A stretch of 64,000 bases of DNA from Capsulimonas corticalis. Its GTDB lineage: Bacteria; Armatimonadota; Armatimonadia; Armatimonadales; Capsulimonadaceae. Location of the stretch: contig NZ_AP025739.1 of NCBI RefSeq assembly GCF_003574315.2, forward strand, positions 1,240,001-1,304,000, given 5' to 3'. Both the position numbers and the translations under genes were made by a program. Shown here piece after piece: positions 54,257 to 61,563 of the stretch. Below the pieces are notes generated by a model, which saw nothing but the letters and a program-made list of their open reading frames with translations, had not been told where the DNA came from and ran no database searches. Every line of letters begins with the position of its first letter. Position 1 is the first letter of the stretch.

Positions 54257-55264
54257 TTACACCGCCGCCGGCTGTTTCGCCTCGGCGGACTTGTAGGCGG
54301 CGAGGGCGATTTCTAAGGCGCGCAGGCCGTCTTCGCCGGTCGCGGTGTCGGGCGCCTCTTCGCCGGCGCTGAGCTTGAGGAAGCCGTCGACGAGCTCGCC
54401 GTCGAGGCTGCTGCCCCAGTTCGGCCAGAGAACGCGGCCGGCGGCGTCATCGTACTGCTCCAGTTGCTGGCCGAAGAGGTCCAGCTCGAACACGCCGCCA
54501 GTGCCGACGACTTGCAGCGTGACGTCGCCCCAGGTCGGGAAGGTTTTGGGGCGGGACCAGCTGGTGTCCAGGGTGGCGAAGACGCCGCCGTCATAGCTGA
54601 TCGTCAGGAAGCCGGTGTCATCGTATTCTTGGTGGTAGAAGCCATTGCCGATCTCGGCGTAGACTTCGGTCGCGTTCTTGCCCAGCAGCAGCCAGATCAG
54701 GTCGGCGACATGGACCGTGTGGTCGATCACCGCGCCGCCGCCGGAGAGGGGCAGGTCGATGAACCAGCCGCCGGGCATCGTGCCGCGGTTCGTGCCGCGA
54801 ATGGCGAGGATTTCGCCGACGGCGCCGGACTGGATCTGTTCGCGCAGGCGCTTGAAGGCGGGCGAGTGGCGGCAGGGAAACGCGGTCGCGAGCTTGACGT
54901 TGCGCGCGGCGCAGTAGTCGATCATGGCGCGGGCGTCTTCCACGGTCGTGGCGAGCGGCTTTTCGCTGACAACGGCCTTGACGCCGGAATCGGCGGCCAG
55001 CTCCACAAGGCGTCGATGGTGCGTGTTTTCACTCGCGACCACCACGCCGTCCAGCCCCAGCGCCAGCAGTTCGGCCTCGGAGGCGTAGAACGTGGTTCCA
55101 AACTGCTTGGCGCAGGCCTGGCCGCGTTCGGCGTCGGCGTCCCAGACGCCGGCCAGGGTGACGCCGGGGCGCTGCACGATCTCGCTGGCGTAGGAGCCGG
55201 CGTGTCCGTGGGCGAAGGAGAGAATACCGATCTTCAAATTCGTTTCGTTGCTCTGGGTCGTCAT
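54257..55264 (-). CDS. Gfo/Idh/MocA-family oxidoreductase
   Basis: 335 residues, cytoplasmic. N-terminal Rossmann fold (IGILSFAHGHAGSYASEIVQ) with DGVVVASENTHHRRLVELAA. The family signature Glu-Lys-Pro is in VVSEKPLATTVEDARAMIDY, the His-containing sheet domain follows (AVIDHTVHVADLIWLLLGKN). Such enzymes oxidise or reduce sugars and derivatives with NAD(P). The ATG overlaps the stop of the upstream paralogue (ATGATGA), so both are coupled and follow the GH18 gene. Sugar substrate unknown; processing of a released monosaccharide is likely from context. Confidence 0.93.
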   Translation of the reverse strand: MTTQSNETNLKIGILSFAHGHAGSYASEIVQRPGVTLAGVWDADAERGQACAKQFGTTFYASEAELLALGLDGVVVASENTHHRRLVELAADSGVKAVVSEKPLATTVEDARAMIDYCAARNVKLATAFPCRHSPAFKRLREQIQSGAVGEILAIRGTNRGTMPGGWFIDLPLSGGGAVIDHTVHVADLIWLLLGKNATEVYAEIGNGFYHQEYDDTGFLTISYDGGVFATLDTSWSRPKTFPTWGDVTLQVVGTGGVFELDLFGQQLEQYDDAAGRVLWPNWGSSLDGELVDGFLKLSAGEEAPDTATGEDGLRALEIALAAYKSAEAKQPAAV

Positions 55265-56256
55265 CAGAGGGTCACAGCCTTTCCAGTTTCAATCGACTCC
55301 AGCGCGGCCAGGGCGATGCGGGCCGCCTCCAGAGCGTCGTATACGGTCACCGGCGGCGTCACGCCGGCGCGAAGCGCCTGGACGAAGGCGTTCAGCTCCT
55401 TGTAATAAGGATCGTCGGTCACGAACATCGGGCTTTCCGGAACGGTCACTCCCGCGCCGGCGCCGTCCTTGCTGCGCAGGTTCGAGGAGAGCGAGACGCT
55501 CTTATTGGAATCGTGGGAGATCAGGCCCTTGTCGCCCGCCACTTCGTAAGTCGTCTGGAAGCCGCTCGGGTGCGCCCAGGATCCCGTCACATGACCGACC
55601 ACCCCGGATTCGAAGCGCAGGGTGACCAGGGCGTAGTCCAGACGCTCGTCGAAGCGGCCGGTTCCGAAGAGGCCCTTCGCCATGACGCGCGTCACGGGGC
55701 CGAAGGTCCAGCGCAGCCAGTCGAAGTCGTGCAGGATCATATCCAGGACGACGCCGCCGCTCTTTTCGGCGTTGGCGTACCAGTTCTCGCGGCCGGTGAT
55801 CGTCGGGAAGCCCGACATACGCGCCGTGCGCACGGTCGCCGGCTTGCCGACGCCGCCCTCATCCACGATTCGCTTGGCGGCGGCGTACTCGGGGAAGTAT
55901 CGCACCACGTGTCCGGCCATCGCCGGGACGCCCGCCTTTTCGACGGCCTTGATAATGGCTTCGCAGTCTTCAATACTGCGCGAAAGCGGCTTCTCCACGA
56001 AGATCGCCTTGCCCGCCGCCGCCGCCAGCTCCACATATTCGCGGTGGACGGGCGTCGGGGTGCAGATGTCGATGATGTCCGGTTTCGCCTTGGAGAGCAG
56101 CGTGTCCCAGTCGCTGAAGACGGGGCCATGCGCATGCGCCGCTTCCTGGCGCGGATCCAGAACGCCGACCAGTTCGGCGCCCTCGACATGCTTCCACTGG
56201 TTGGCGTGCCAGCCGCCCATATTGCCGGCGCCGATGAGCGCCACACGATAAGTCAT
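55264..56256 (-). CDS. Gfo/Idh/MocA-family oxidoreductase
   Basis: 330 residues. Rossmann start MTYRVALIGAGNMGGWHANQ; DIIDICTPTPVHREYVELAA; EKPLSRSIEDCEAIIKAVEK with the conserved Lys; AGHVVRYFPEYAAAKRIVDE; and LDMILHDFDWLRWTFGPVTR carrying the catalytic Asp/His pair. Inositol-dehydrogenase-like length and layout. It lies 42 bases downstream of GH18 and overlaps its paralogue, so the three genes form one operon under the GH18 promoter and its operators. Confidence 0.94.
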   Translation of the reverse strand: MTYRVALIGAGNMGGWHANQWKHVEGAELVGVLDPRQEAAHAHGPVFSDWDTLLSKAKPDIIDICTPTPVHREYVELAAAAGKAIFVEKPLSRSIEDCEAIIKAVEKAGVPAMAGHVVRYFPEYAAAKRIVDEGGVGKPATVRTARMSGFPTITGRENWYANAEKSGGVVLDMILHDFDWLRWTFGPVTRVMAKGLFGTGRFDERLDYALVTLRFESGVVGHVTGSWAHPSGFQTTYEVAGDKGLISHDSNKSVSLSSNLRSKDGAGAGVTVPESPMFVTDDPYYKELNAFVQALRAGVTPPVTVYDALEAARIALAALESIETGKAVTL

Positions 56257-56298
56257 ATTATTCGTCCTCTAGTTGATCTCGCGGATTGAATTCGAAAT

Positions 56299-57747
56299 TT
56301 AACGCACGGCCGTATCGCTGGCCGCCGGAAGCCCGCGAACGGCCCCGGCGATGGATCTGACCAGCGCCCCATCCCGGGTGTCCTGTCCCAGCTCCCAGAT
56401 CATGACGCCGCCCAGTCCCTGACCAAGCGCGAACAGCGCCTTTTGACGCACGGTCTCGGGACCGTTGAAGTGAAAGATGTCGGCGTCATCCACATTCGCC
56501 GCCAATGGCGTTTGTTTGTCGAGTTCACCATACGTCGGCGCTTCCCGATGATCCTGCATGGCGACTGCGGTTTCCGTGTAAAAAGGGATTCCCATGCAGA
56601 CTTTCCCAATGGGCGCGCCCTTGGAAACCAGCCCCAGCGCATCCGCCTGCGCGCCGGCCACCGGCGCGTGATGCGTATTGTCAAAGTACGTCATCAGGTT
56701 CAGCAGATCACAGGCGGCCAGCGCCTTCGGATCGATGGTGTCCCAGGTCGCCAGCGCCATGCTCAGGCGCAGTCCATGCGGCGCAAAAGCCTCTTTCGTT
56801 TCCAGAATCAGCGACTTCAGGCCCGCTTTTTCCTCGGGAGTATTCGGAAACTCCCAGTCATAATCAATCCCGTCAAATCCGTGCTTTTGGCAGAACAGAA
56901 CCAGATTCTGCGTGAACCGCTTCCGTTTTGCCGGATCGGTCGCCATCGCTGAGAACATGCCGGACCGGTCGCCGCCGCCAAACGCCGCTTCCAAGCGCGG
57001 ATGGTAACGCTGCTTGATCTCCTGAAGCTTCGCTTCCATCTCCGGAGTGAGACGCGAATCGTCGATACCGCCTTCGGGCGTCGGCGACAGGGAAAAGAAA
57101 ATGAGATCCGTGACGTACCGCGCCAGCTCGGGGTTGAGCGCCATGACCCGATATTCCGGCAGATACGCGACGATGTGAAAGTCCTTGCGCTTCCCCGGAG
57201 CCGCCCGCTTCACGGGATCGAGCAAAATGCGGCGCAGGTTCATGACAGCGCCGCCCGGCGCCGCCAGCGGCGTCACGCGCAGGGTCGTTTGCCCCGGAGT
57301 CAGCGTCACCGTCCCGTCCAGCGTCTGCGCCCGGAAATCCGTCCACGTCGGCCCCGTCTCCGCCACGACGCCCGAGACGCTCTGCCCCGGCTTCGGTCCC
57401 GCCGAAACGACGAACGGAGCCCCCGTACTGCCCGCGATACACGCGTACTCCATCACGATCCGATATTGTCCGGCGCTCGCCTTCGGAACACGGATGTCCC
57501 AGCGGACCGTGTCCTTGGGATCGGTCCACCACCCCACGTGCGGCTGGCCGTCTCCCATCTCCAAATGCGCCGTCTTGCCATCGATCGCCGCGGCGTCGGC
57601 CGTCAGATTGTAAATCCCCGCCACCGGAGAAATACGGCGCGTGACGGCGGTCGAATCCGCAAACGCTTCCGCCGCGACGCAAAGCGCGACGCCCAACGCA
57701 ATCAGCGCGAGAGCGCAAGAGAAATGGCGGCGTTTCATGAATATCAT
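56299..57747 (-). CDS. Secreted GH18 enzyme (chitinase or endo-beta-N-acetylglucosaminidase) with N-terminal beta-sandwich
   Basis: 482 residues; GAGG precedes the ATG at 57745-57747, with another ATG three codons on. Signal peptide to about residue 31. Residues about 42-180 are the beta-sandwich also found at the C termini of the two secreted GH29 enzymes (VGWWTDPKDTVRWDIRVPKA, GGAVMNLRRILLDP). Residues about 192-470 are the GH18 barrel: FDGIDYDWEFP gives the DxxDxDxE motif with catalytic E299. GGVMIWELGQDTRDG is the usual last strand. It cleaves beta-1,4 links next to GlcNAc, in chitin or in N-glycan cores. First gene of an operon with two oxidoreductases. Confidence 0.93.
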   Translation of the reverse strand: MIFMKRRHFSCALALIALGVALCVAAEAFADSTAVTRRISPVAGIYNLTADAAAIDGKTAHLEMGDGQPHVGWWTDPKDTVRWDIRVPKASAGQYRIVMEYACIAGSTGAPFVVSAGPKPGQSVSGVVAETGPTWTDFRAQTLDGTVTLTPGQTTLRVTPLAAPGGAVMNLRRILLDPVKRAAPGKRKDFHIVAYLPEYRVMALNPELARYVTDLIFFSLSPTPEGGIDDSRLTPEMEAKLQEIKQRYHPRLEAAFGGGDRSGMFSAMATDPAKRKRFTQNLVLFCQKHGFDGIDYDWEFPNTPEEKAGLKSLILETKEAFAPHGLRLSMALATWDTIDPKALAACDLLNLMTYFDNTHHAPVAGAQADALGLVSKGAPIGKVCMGIPFYTETAVAMQDHREAPTYGELDKQTPLAANVDDADIFHFNGPETVRQKALFALGQGLGGVMIWELGQDTRDGALVRSIAGAVRGLPAASDTAVR

Positions 57748-57840
57748 CGGAACCTCGTGTCTCGTCTGTCACTTCGGCTGAGAGATACAGGAAACGTCAC
57801 CGGAAACAAAATACGTAAACGTTTACGATTTCTGTTTTCG

Positions 57841-57869
57841 ATTATATTACGATCCTGTTTCTTTGTCAA
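57841..57869 (-). promoter_or_regulatory. Promoter of the GH18 operon
   Basis: Minus-strand TTGACA (57864-57869), 17-base spacer, TATAAT (57841-57846). An operator (57814-57827) begins 13 bases downstream of the -10. Confidence 0.88.
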
Positions 57870-58147
57870 GAGGATTGGCGTAAAATCCTTCGCGAAAGTC
57901 CCGCGATGATTGCGGCCGAAAAGCAAGCGGCCGTCGTCTCGTCTTGAAACTCGCTTTCCGTAAACGATTACGGAGTCAAAATTAACGCTATTATACGACG
58001 AGAACGTATCCCTGTCAATGCGCAATTTGGCGGCGGGCGGCGCGGGTCTGAATTGGCGGGAAGAGATTCTTTTTGCTTGACACGCCATCCAGATCGTGAT
58101 ATCATCCCAGCATACCGTAATCGTTTACGAAAAGTTGCGATTGCCTA

Positions 58148-58176
58148 TTGACAGACCAAAATTCCTGGGCTATACT
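58148..58176 (+). promoter_or_regulatory. Promoter of the prepilin-like gene at 58279
   Basis: TTGACA (58148-58153), 17-base spacer, TATACT (58171-58176). Operators lie on both sides, with centres 77 bases apart. Confidence 0.88.
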
Positions 58177-58278
58177 CATTTCCGAAGCTAACCGTAAACG
58201 ATTACGGAACCCTCCGGCGATGAAGCCCTTCCTTGAGTTACGCTCCGCACTCCCTGCGTCTTTATGAAGGAGAACACA

Positions 58279-59097
58279 ATGAACCATCGCCTCCGCCGAA
58301 CTTCTGCGTTCACTTTGATCGAATTGCTCGTTGTGATCGCCATCATTGCGATTCTCGCCGCGATTCTCTTCCCCGTCTTCGCCCAGGCCCGTGAAAAAGC
58401 GCGCCAGACGGCGTGCCTTTCCAATATGCGCCAGGTAGGATTAGGCGTGACACAGTACGTGCAGGACAATGACGAAGCCTACCCTCTGGTGACTTACTCC
58501 AACGACTCCCAAACACGGTTGATGAACGGAGTCGATCCTTATATCAAAAGCCAGGATGTTTGGTACTGTCCGAATTACTTCGGCGTGGGGGCGACCAAGG
58601 ATCCGAACGGTCATCCGGTTTATGAGAATTATGCAGGGACATGGTACGCCAACGCCGGAGATGCGTATCAGGGCAAGCCGCTCGCCGATGTCTGGGGTGG
58701 AAGCGGCAGCTGGTATACCGGGCATCGCCAGCCGGGCTACATGATCTTCATGGCGAAAGCGCCGTTTGGCGCCAATGGTTACATCAGCGATCCTTCGGCG
58801 CCTGCGCCGCTTGAGGGCTATTACTTAAGCCCACTTCATGCTTCCGATGAAGCGACCGATTACGGCAAAGGGCCGAATGGAGGAGGAGGCTACTGGTGGT
58901 CAACTGCCCCGTCAGAGCAGAATATTATCATGACGGACTGGTTTGGAACGTCGTGGCCCTATAGTTGGCTGATCCAGATGCACAACACCGGCGGCAAGAC
59001 GCCCGGCTACGGTACGCCGATCAAAGGCACGAATGCTTTGTTCATGGACGGTCACGTGAAGCTGACTCATCCATTCAACACATCCACCACCAACTGA
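58279..59097 (+). CDS. Prepilin-type N-terminal domain protein (DUF1559)
   Basis: 272 residues. The ATG at 58279 is chosen because AAGGAG lies six bases before it; an ATG at 58264 is in frame. Short basic leader [10 protein letters not shown], then [45 protein letters not shown]. The C-terminal part contains [17 protein letters not shown], the family's DGH motif. Many aromatic and Gly residues in the body ([14 protein letters not shown]) suit a surface-exposed binding or scaffold protein. Predicted processing by prepilin peptidase. Controlled by two operators of the glycosidase regulon, so its product is probably made with the glycan-degrading enzymes. Confidence 0.92.
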   Translation: MNHRLRRTSAFTLIELLVVIAIIAILAAILFPVFAQAREKARQTACLSNMRQVGLGVTQYVQDNDEAYPLVTYSNDSQTRLMNGVDPYIKSQDVWYCPNYFGVGATKDPNGHPVYENYAGTWYANAGDAYQGKPLADVWGGSGSWYTGHRQPGYMIFMAKAPFGANGYISDPSAPAPLEGYYLSPLHASDEATDYGKGPNGGGGYWWSTAPSEQNIIMTDWFGTSWPYSWLIQMHNTGGKTPGYGTPIKGTNALFMDGHVKLTHPFNTSTTN

Positions 59098-59109
59098 GAT
59101 GCGAGAACC

Positions 59110-59141
59110 GCCGGGGCGACACGCCAGTCGCCCCGGCTTTC
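59110..59141 (+). terminator. Stem-loop between prepilin-like gene and small membrane protein
   Basis: 11-bp stem (59110-59120 with 59127-59137) followed by TTTCT. May terminate most transcripts and so lower expression of the small gene that follows. Confidence 0.6.
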
Positions 59142-59160
59142 TGGAAATCACGAGAGCCCT

Positions 59161-59379
59161 ATGAATACCGTCAAAGAAAAAAAAGCGCTGTCTCCGGTCG
59201 TCATCATCAGCTCGCTCGTCGCCGCAATCGCTGTCCTGGGCCTGATTGTTTTCAAGTTCACTCAGACCCCCTCAGGAACTCCCCAGCAGATTACCGTCCC
59301 CGAGGAACTCAAGTTCCAGCGCGGCCAGCAGGCGCCGACAAGCGCGTCTCCGCGCCCGGCCCCCGCAGGCGTCAAATAA
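59161..59379 (+). CDS. Small single-pass membrane protein, hypothetical
   Basis: 72 residues: basic N terminus (MNTVKEKKALS), one membrane helix (VVIISSLVAAIAVLGLIVF), then a Pro/Gln-rich hydrophilic tail (PQQITVPEELKFQRGQQAPT). Orientation by the positive-inside rule puts the tail outside. It lies 63 bases after the prepilin-like gene and may be its partner, for instance in anchoring or assembly; this is context only. No family recognised. Confidence 0.65.
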   Translation: MNTVKEKKALSPVVIISSLVAAIAVLGLIVFKFTQTPSGTPQQITVPEELKFQRGQQAPTSASPRPAPAGVK

Positions 59380-59404
59380 ATTTTGGCGAAATGCTTCCCA
59401 GGAT

Positions 59405-59450
59405 TTGACAGACGGAATAAAAGACGTTATAATTCCGTAAACGCTTACGG
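59405..59450 (+). promoter_or_regulatory. Promoter and operator of the isomerase-dehydrogenase operon
   Basis: TTGACA (59405-59410), 17-base spacer, TATAAT (59428-59433), and the palindrome CCGTAAACGCTTACGG (59435-59450) starting one base after the -10. The start codon follows at 59463, leaving only a short leader. Confidence 0.88.
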
Positions 59451-59462
59451 AGAACTTATTCC

Positions 59463-60323
59463 ATGATTCTCAAATCACTGAATTACTGGTCCATGCCCGG
59501 CGGTCTTGAAGGGACGCTTCCCGTCGAGACGTTTTTGACCAAGGCCAAGCACTATCGCTATGACGCCGTCGAGCTGTGCATCGCGAACGACGGAGCGCTC
59601 GGACTGGATACCGACGAAGCGCGATGCCGTGAAATCTTATCCGCGGCTCAGGCGGCGGGCGTGCAGGTCGCCAGCGTCGCGTCGGGCATCTACTGGGAGT
59701 ACGCCCTCGCCAGCGACACCGAGACCGACCGGGCGCGCGCCGTGGAGGCGCTGCGCAAGATGATCCAGATCACAAGCTGGCTCGGATGCAAAACGCTGCT
59801 GACGATCCCCGGCGCGGTCGATGTCTTCTTCCTCCCCGATCAGCCCTCCCGTTCCTATAATGTCGTTTGGGACCGCTCGGTGGCGGGCCTCAAGCAAGTG
59901 CTCCCGCTGGCCGAGGAGCTGGGCGTCCGCCTGGGCATCGAGAACGTCTGGAACAAGTTCCTGACCAGCCCTCTGGAGATGGCCCGCTTCATCGACCAGT
60001 TCGAGAGCCCGGCGATCGGCGCGTATGTCGATGTCGCCAACATTCTTCCGTACGGTTACCCGGAGCAGTGGCTTCGGATCCTGGGCAAGCGGGTAGCCGG
60101 GGTGCACTTTAAAGATTTCCGGCGGGCCGTGGGCAACGGCGACGGCTTTGTCGACCTTCTGGAAGGGGATGTGAACTGGCCGGAAGTGATGTCGGCGATT
60201 GCCGAGATCGGCTACGACGGCCCGGTGGCGGCGGAGATGATCCCGCAGTACCGTTTCTATCCCGAAGTGCGCATCGCCAACACCTCCAACGCCATGGACG
60301 CGATCCTGGGACGGACGGCTTAA
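59463..60323 (+). CDS. Sugar phosphate isomerase/epimerase (xylose-isomerase-like TIM barrel)
   Basis: 286 residues, cytoplasmic. AP endonuclease 2/xylose-isomerase-like fold: FLTKAKHYRYDAVELCIAND, GIENVWNKFLTSPLEMARFI with metal-ligand Glu, IGAYVDVANILPYGYPEQWL with Asp, VAGVHFKDFRR with His-x-Lys-Asp, and a final Glu in GPVAAEMIPQYRF. Close in type to hexulose-6-phosphate isomerase or tagatose/inosose epimerases. It shares an operon with the dehydrogenase 21 bases downstream, a pairing typical of catabolic routes in which an oxidised sugar is epimerised. Confidence 0.92.
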   Translation: MILKSLNYWSMPGGLEGTLPVETFLTKAKHYRYDAVELCIANDGALGLDTDEARCREILSAAQAAGVQVASVASGIYWEYALASDTETDRARAVEALRKMIQITSWLGCKTLLTIPGAVDVFFLPDQPSRSYNVVWDRSVAGLKQVLPLAEELGVRLGIENVWNKFLTSPLEMARFIDQFESPAIGAYVDVANILPYGYPEQWLRILGKRVAGVHFKDFRRAVGNGDGFVDLLEGDVNWPEVMSAIAEIGYDGPVAAEMIPQYRFYPEVRIANTSNAMDAILGRTA

Positions 60324-60344
60324 GAATAAAGACAGGAAACAACG

Positions 60345-61556
60345 ATGTCCGGTATCAGATTAGGCGCGATTGGATATGGTGAGCGCGCTCGGTGGATGTC
60401 GCAGCTGATGCAGCAGCAGGATCCCGAGGCGAAATTGGTCGCGATCGCCGACCCGCAGGGGGAAGCGATCCAAGCGAAGATGGCGGAGGACGGCGTCTCC
60501 GCCGAAGGAATAACATTTTACGACACGGCGGACGCGATGCTGGACCGGGAGCCGCTGGACGGCGTGATCGTCGGCACCCGATGCAGCCTGCACGCCGCGA
60601 TGGGCCTGAAGGTCTTAAACCATGGCCTGGCGCTTTTCCTGGAGAAGCCCATCGCGACCACGATGGAGGACCTGGCGGCTCTGCGCGCGGCGCCGAACGC
60701 GCACAAAGTCGTCGTTTCCTTCCCGCTGCGCATGTCGCATATGGTGAAGCTGGCGCGCGAGATTATCGATTCCGGACAGATCGGGAAGATCGAGCATGTG
60801 GAAGCCTGGAACAACGTGCCGTACGGCTCAACCTACTTCCAGAGCTGGTACCGGGATGAAAAAGAAACCGGCGGCCTATTTTTGCAAAAGGCGACGCACG
60901 ACTTCGACTATATCAACTATTTGCTGGAGAACAATCGGCCCGTCAGCGTCTGCGCGATGACCACCAAGAGCGTTTTCAAAGGAAACCACGCCGCCGGATT
61001 GCGCTGCATGGACTGCGCCGAGCGGACCACGTGTTTTGAAAGCCCCTACCATCCCTCGCGCCCGCTGCCGCTGGCGCTGGATAAGCCGGCGAAGGAGATG
61101 TGCGCCTTCGCCGTCGACACCGGGAATGAAGATTCGGGAAGCGCGCTGATCGAATACGAGTCGGGGATACACGCCTCTTACACGCAGAACTTCGTGGTGC
61201 GCAACAAGGCCGGCCGGCGCGGGGCGATCCTCATCGGCTACCATGGGACGATCGAATTCGATTGGTACACGAACTCGCTCAAAGTCTACATGCACCACGA
61301 ACCGCGCGTCGTCACGCACCAGTTCGACGAGGACGGCGGCCATGGCGGCGGCGACGGCGTGCTGGCGTCGAACTTCCTGAAAGTCATTCGCGGGGAGGAA
61401 GCGCCGGTCTCATCCCTGGAAGACGGGATGCTCAGCGCGCTGCTGTGCCTGAAGGCGCGGGAATCGGCCCTCACGCGCCAATTCCAGGCGGTCGCGTTTC
61501 CGGAAGCTCCCACGGAGGATCCGGTCGGCAATCGGGATCTGGCGGCGGCGCTCTAG
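60345..61556 (+). CDS. Gfo/Idh/MocA-family oxidoreductase with cysteine cluster
   Basis: 403 residues. Rossmann start (IRLGAIGYGERARWMSQLMQ), EKPIATTMEDLAALRAAPNA with the signature Lys, and LFLQKATHDFDYINYLLENN with the catalytic Asp/His positions. Longer than its two paralogues at 54257 and 55264 because of a middle insert containing GLRCMDCAERTTCFESPYHP, three closely spaced Cys that could bind zinc or iron. It is co-operonic with the isomerase. It ends seven bases before the convergent LacI gene, so transcripts may collide there. Substrate unknown. Confidence 0.92.
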   Translation: MSGIRLGAIGYGERARWMSQLMQQQDPEAKLVAIADPQGEAIQAKMAEDGVSAEGITFYDTADAMLDREPLDGVIVGTRCSLHAAMGLKVLNHGLALFLEKPIATTMEDLAALRAAPNAHKVVVSFPLRMSHMVKLAREIIDSGQIGKIEHVEAWNNVPYGSTYFQSWYRDEKETGGLFLQKATHDFDYINYLLENNRPVSVCAMTTKSVFKGNHAAGLRCMDCAERTTCFESPYHPSRPLPLALDKPAKEMCAFAVDTGNEDSGSALIEYESGIHASYTQNFVVRNKAGRRGAILIGYHGTIEFDWYTNSLKVYMHHEPRVVTHQFDEDGGHGGGDGVLASNFLKVIRGEEAPVSSLEDGMLSALLCLKARESALTRQFQAVAFPEAPTEDPVGNRDLAAAL

Positions 61557-61563
61557 GCGCGGA

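Larger units (their letters stand above)
57748..58278. promoter_or_regulatory. Divergent control region with four LacI-type operators
   Basis: 531 bases without a gene between GH18 and a prepilin-like gene. Four palindromes: CGTAAACGTTTACG (57814-57827), CGTAAACGATTACG (57959-57972), CGTAATCGTTTACG (58116-58129) and CGTAAACGATTACG (58193-58206). Two perfect or near-perfect sigma70 promoters face outwards. Each promoter is bracketed by one operator near its start site and one upstream, the arrangement used for DNA-loop repression in lac and gal. Confidence 0.85.
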
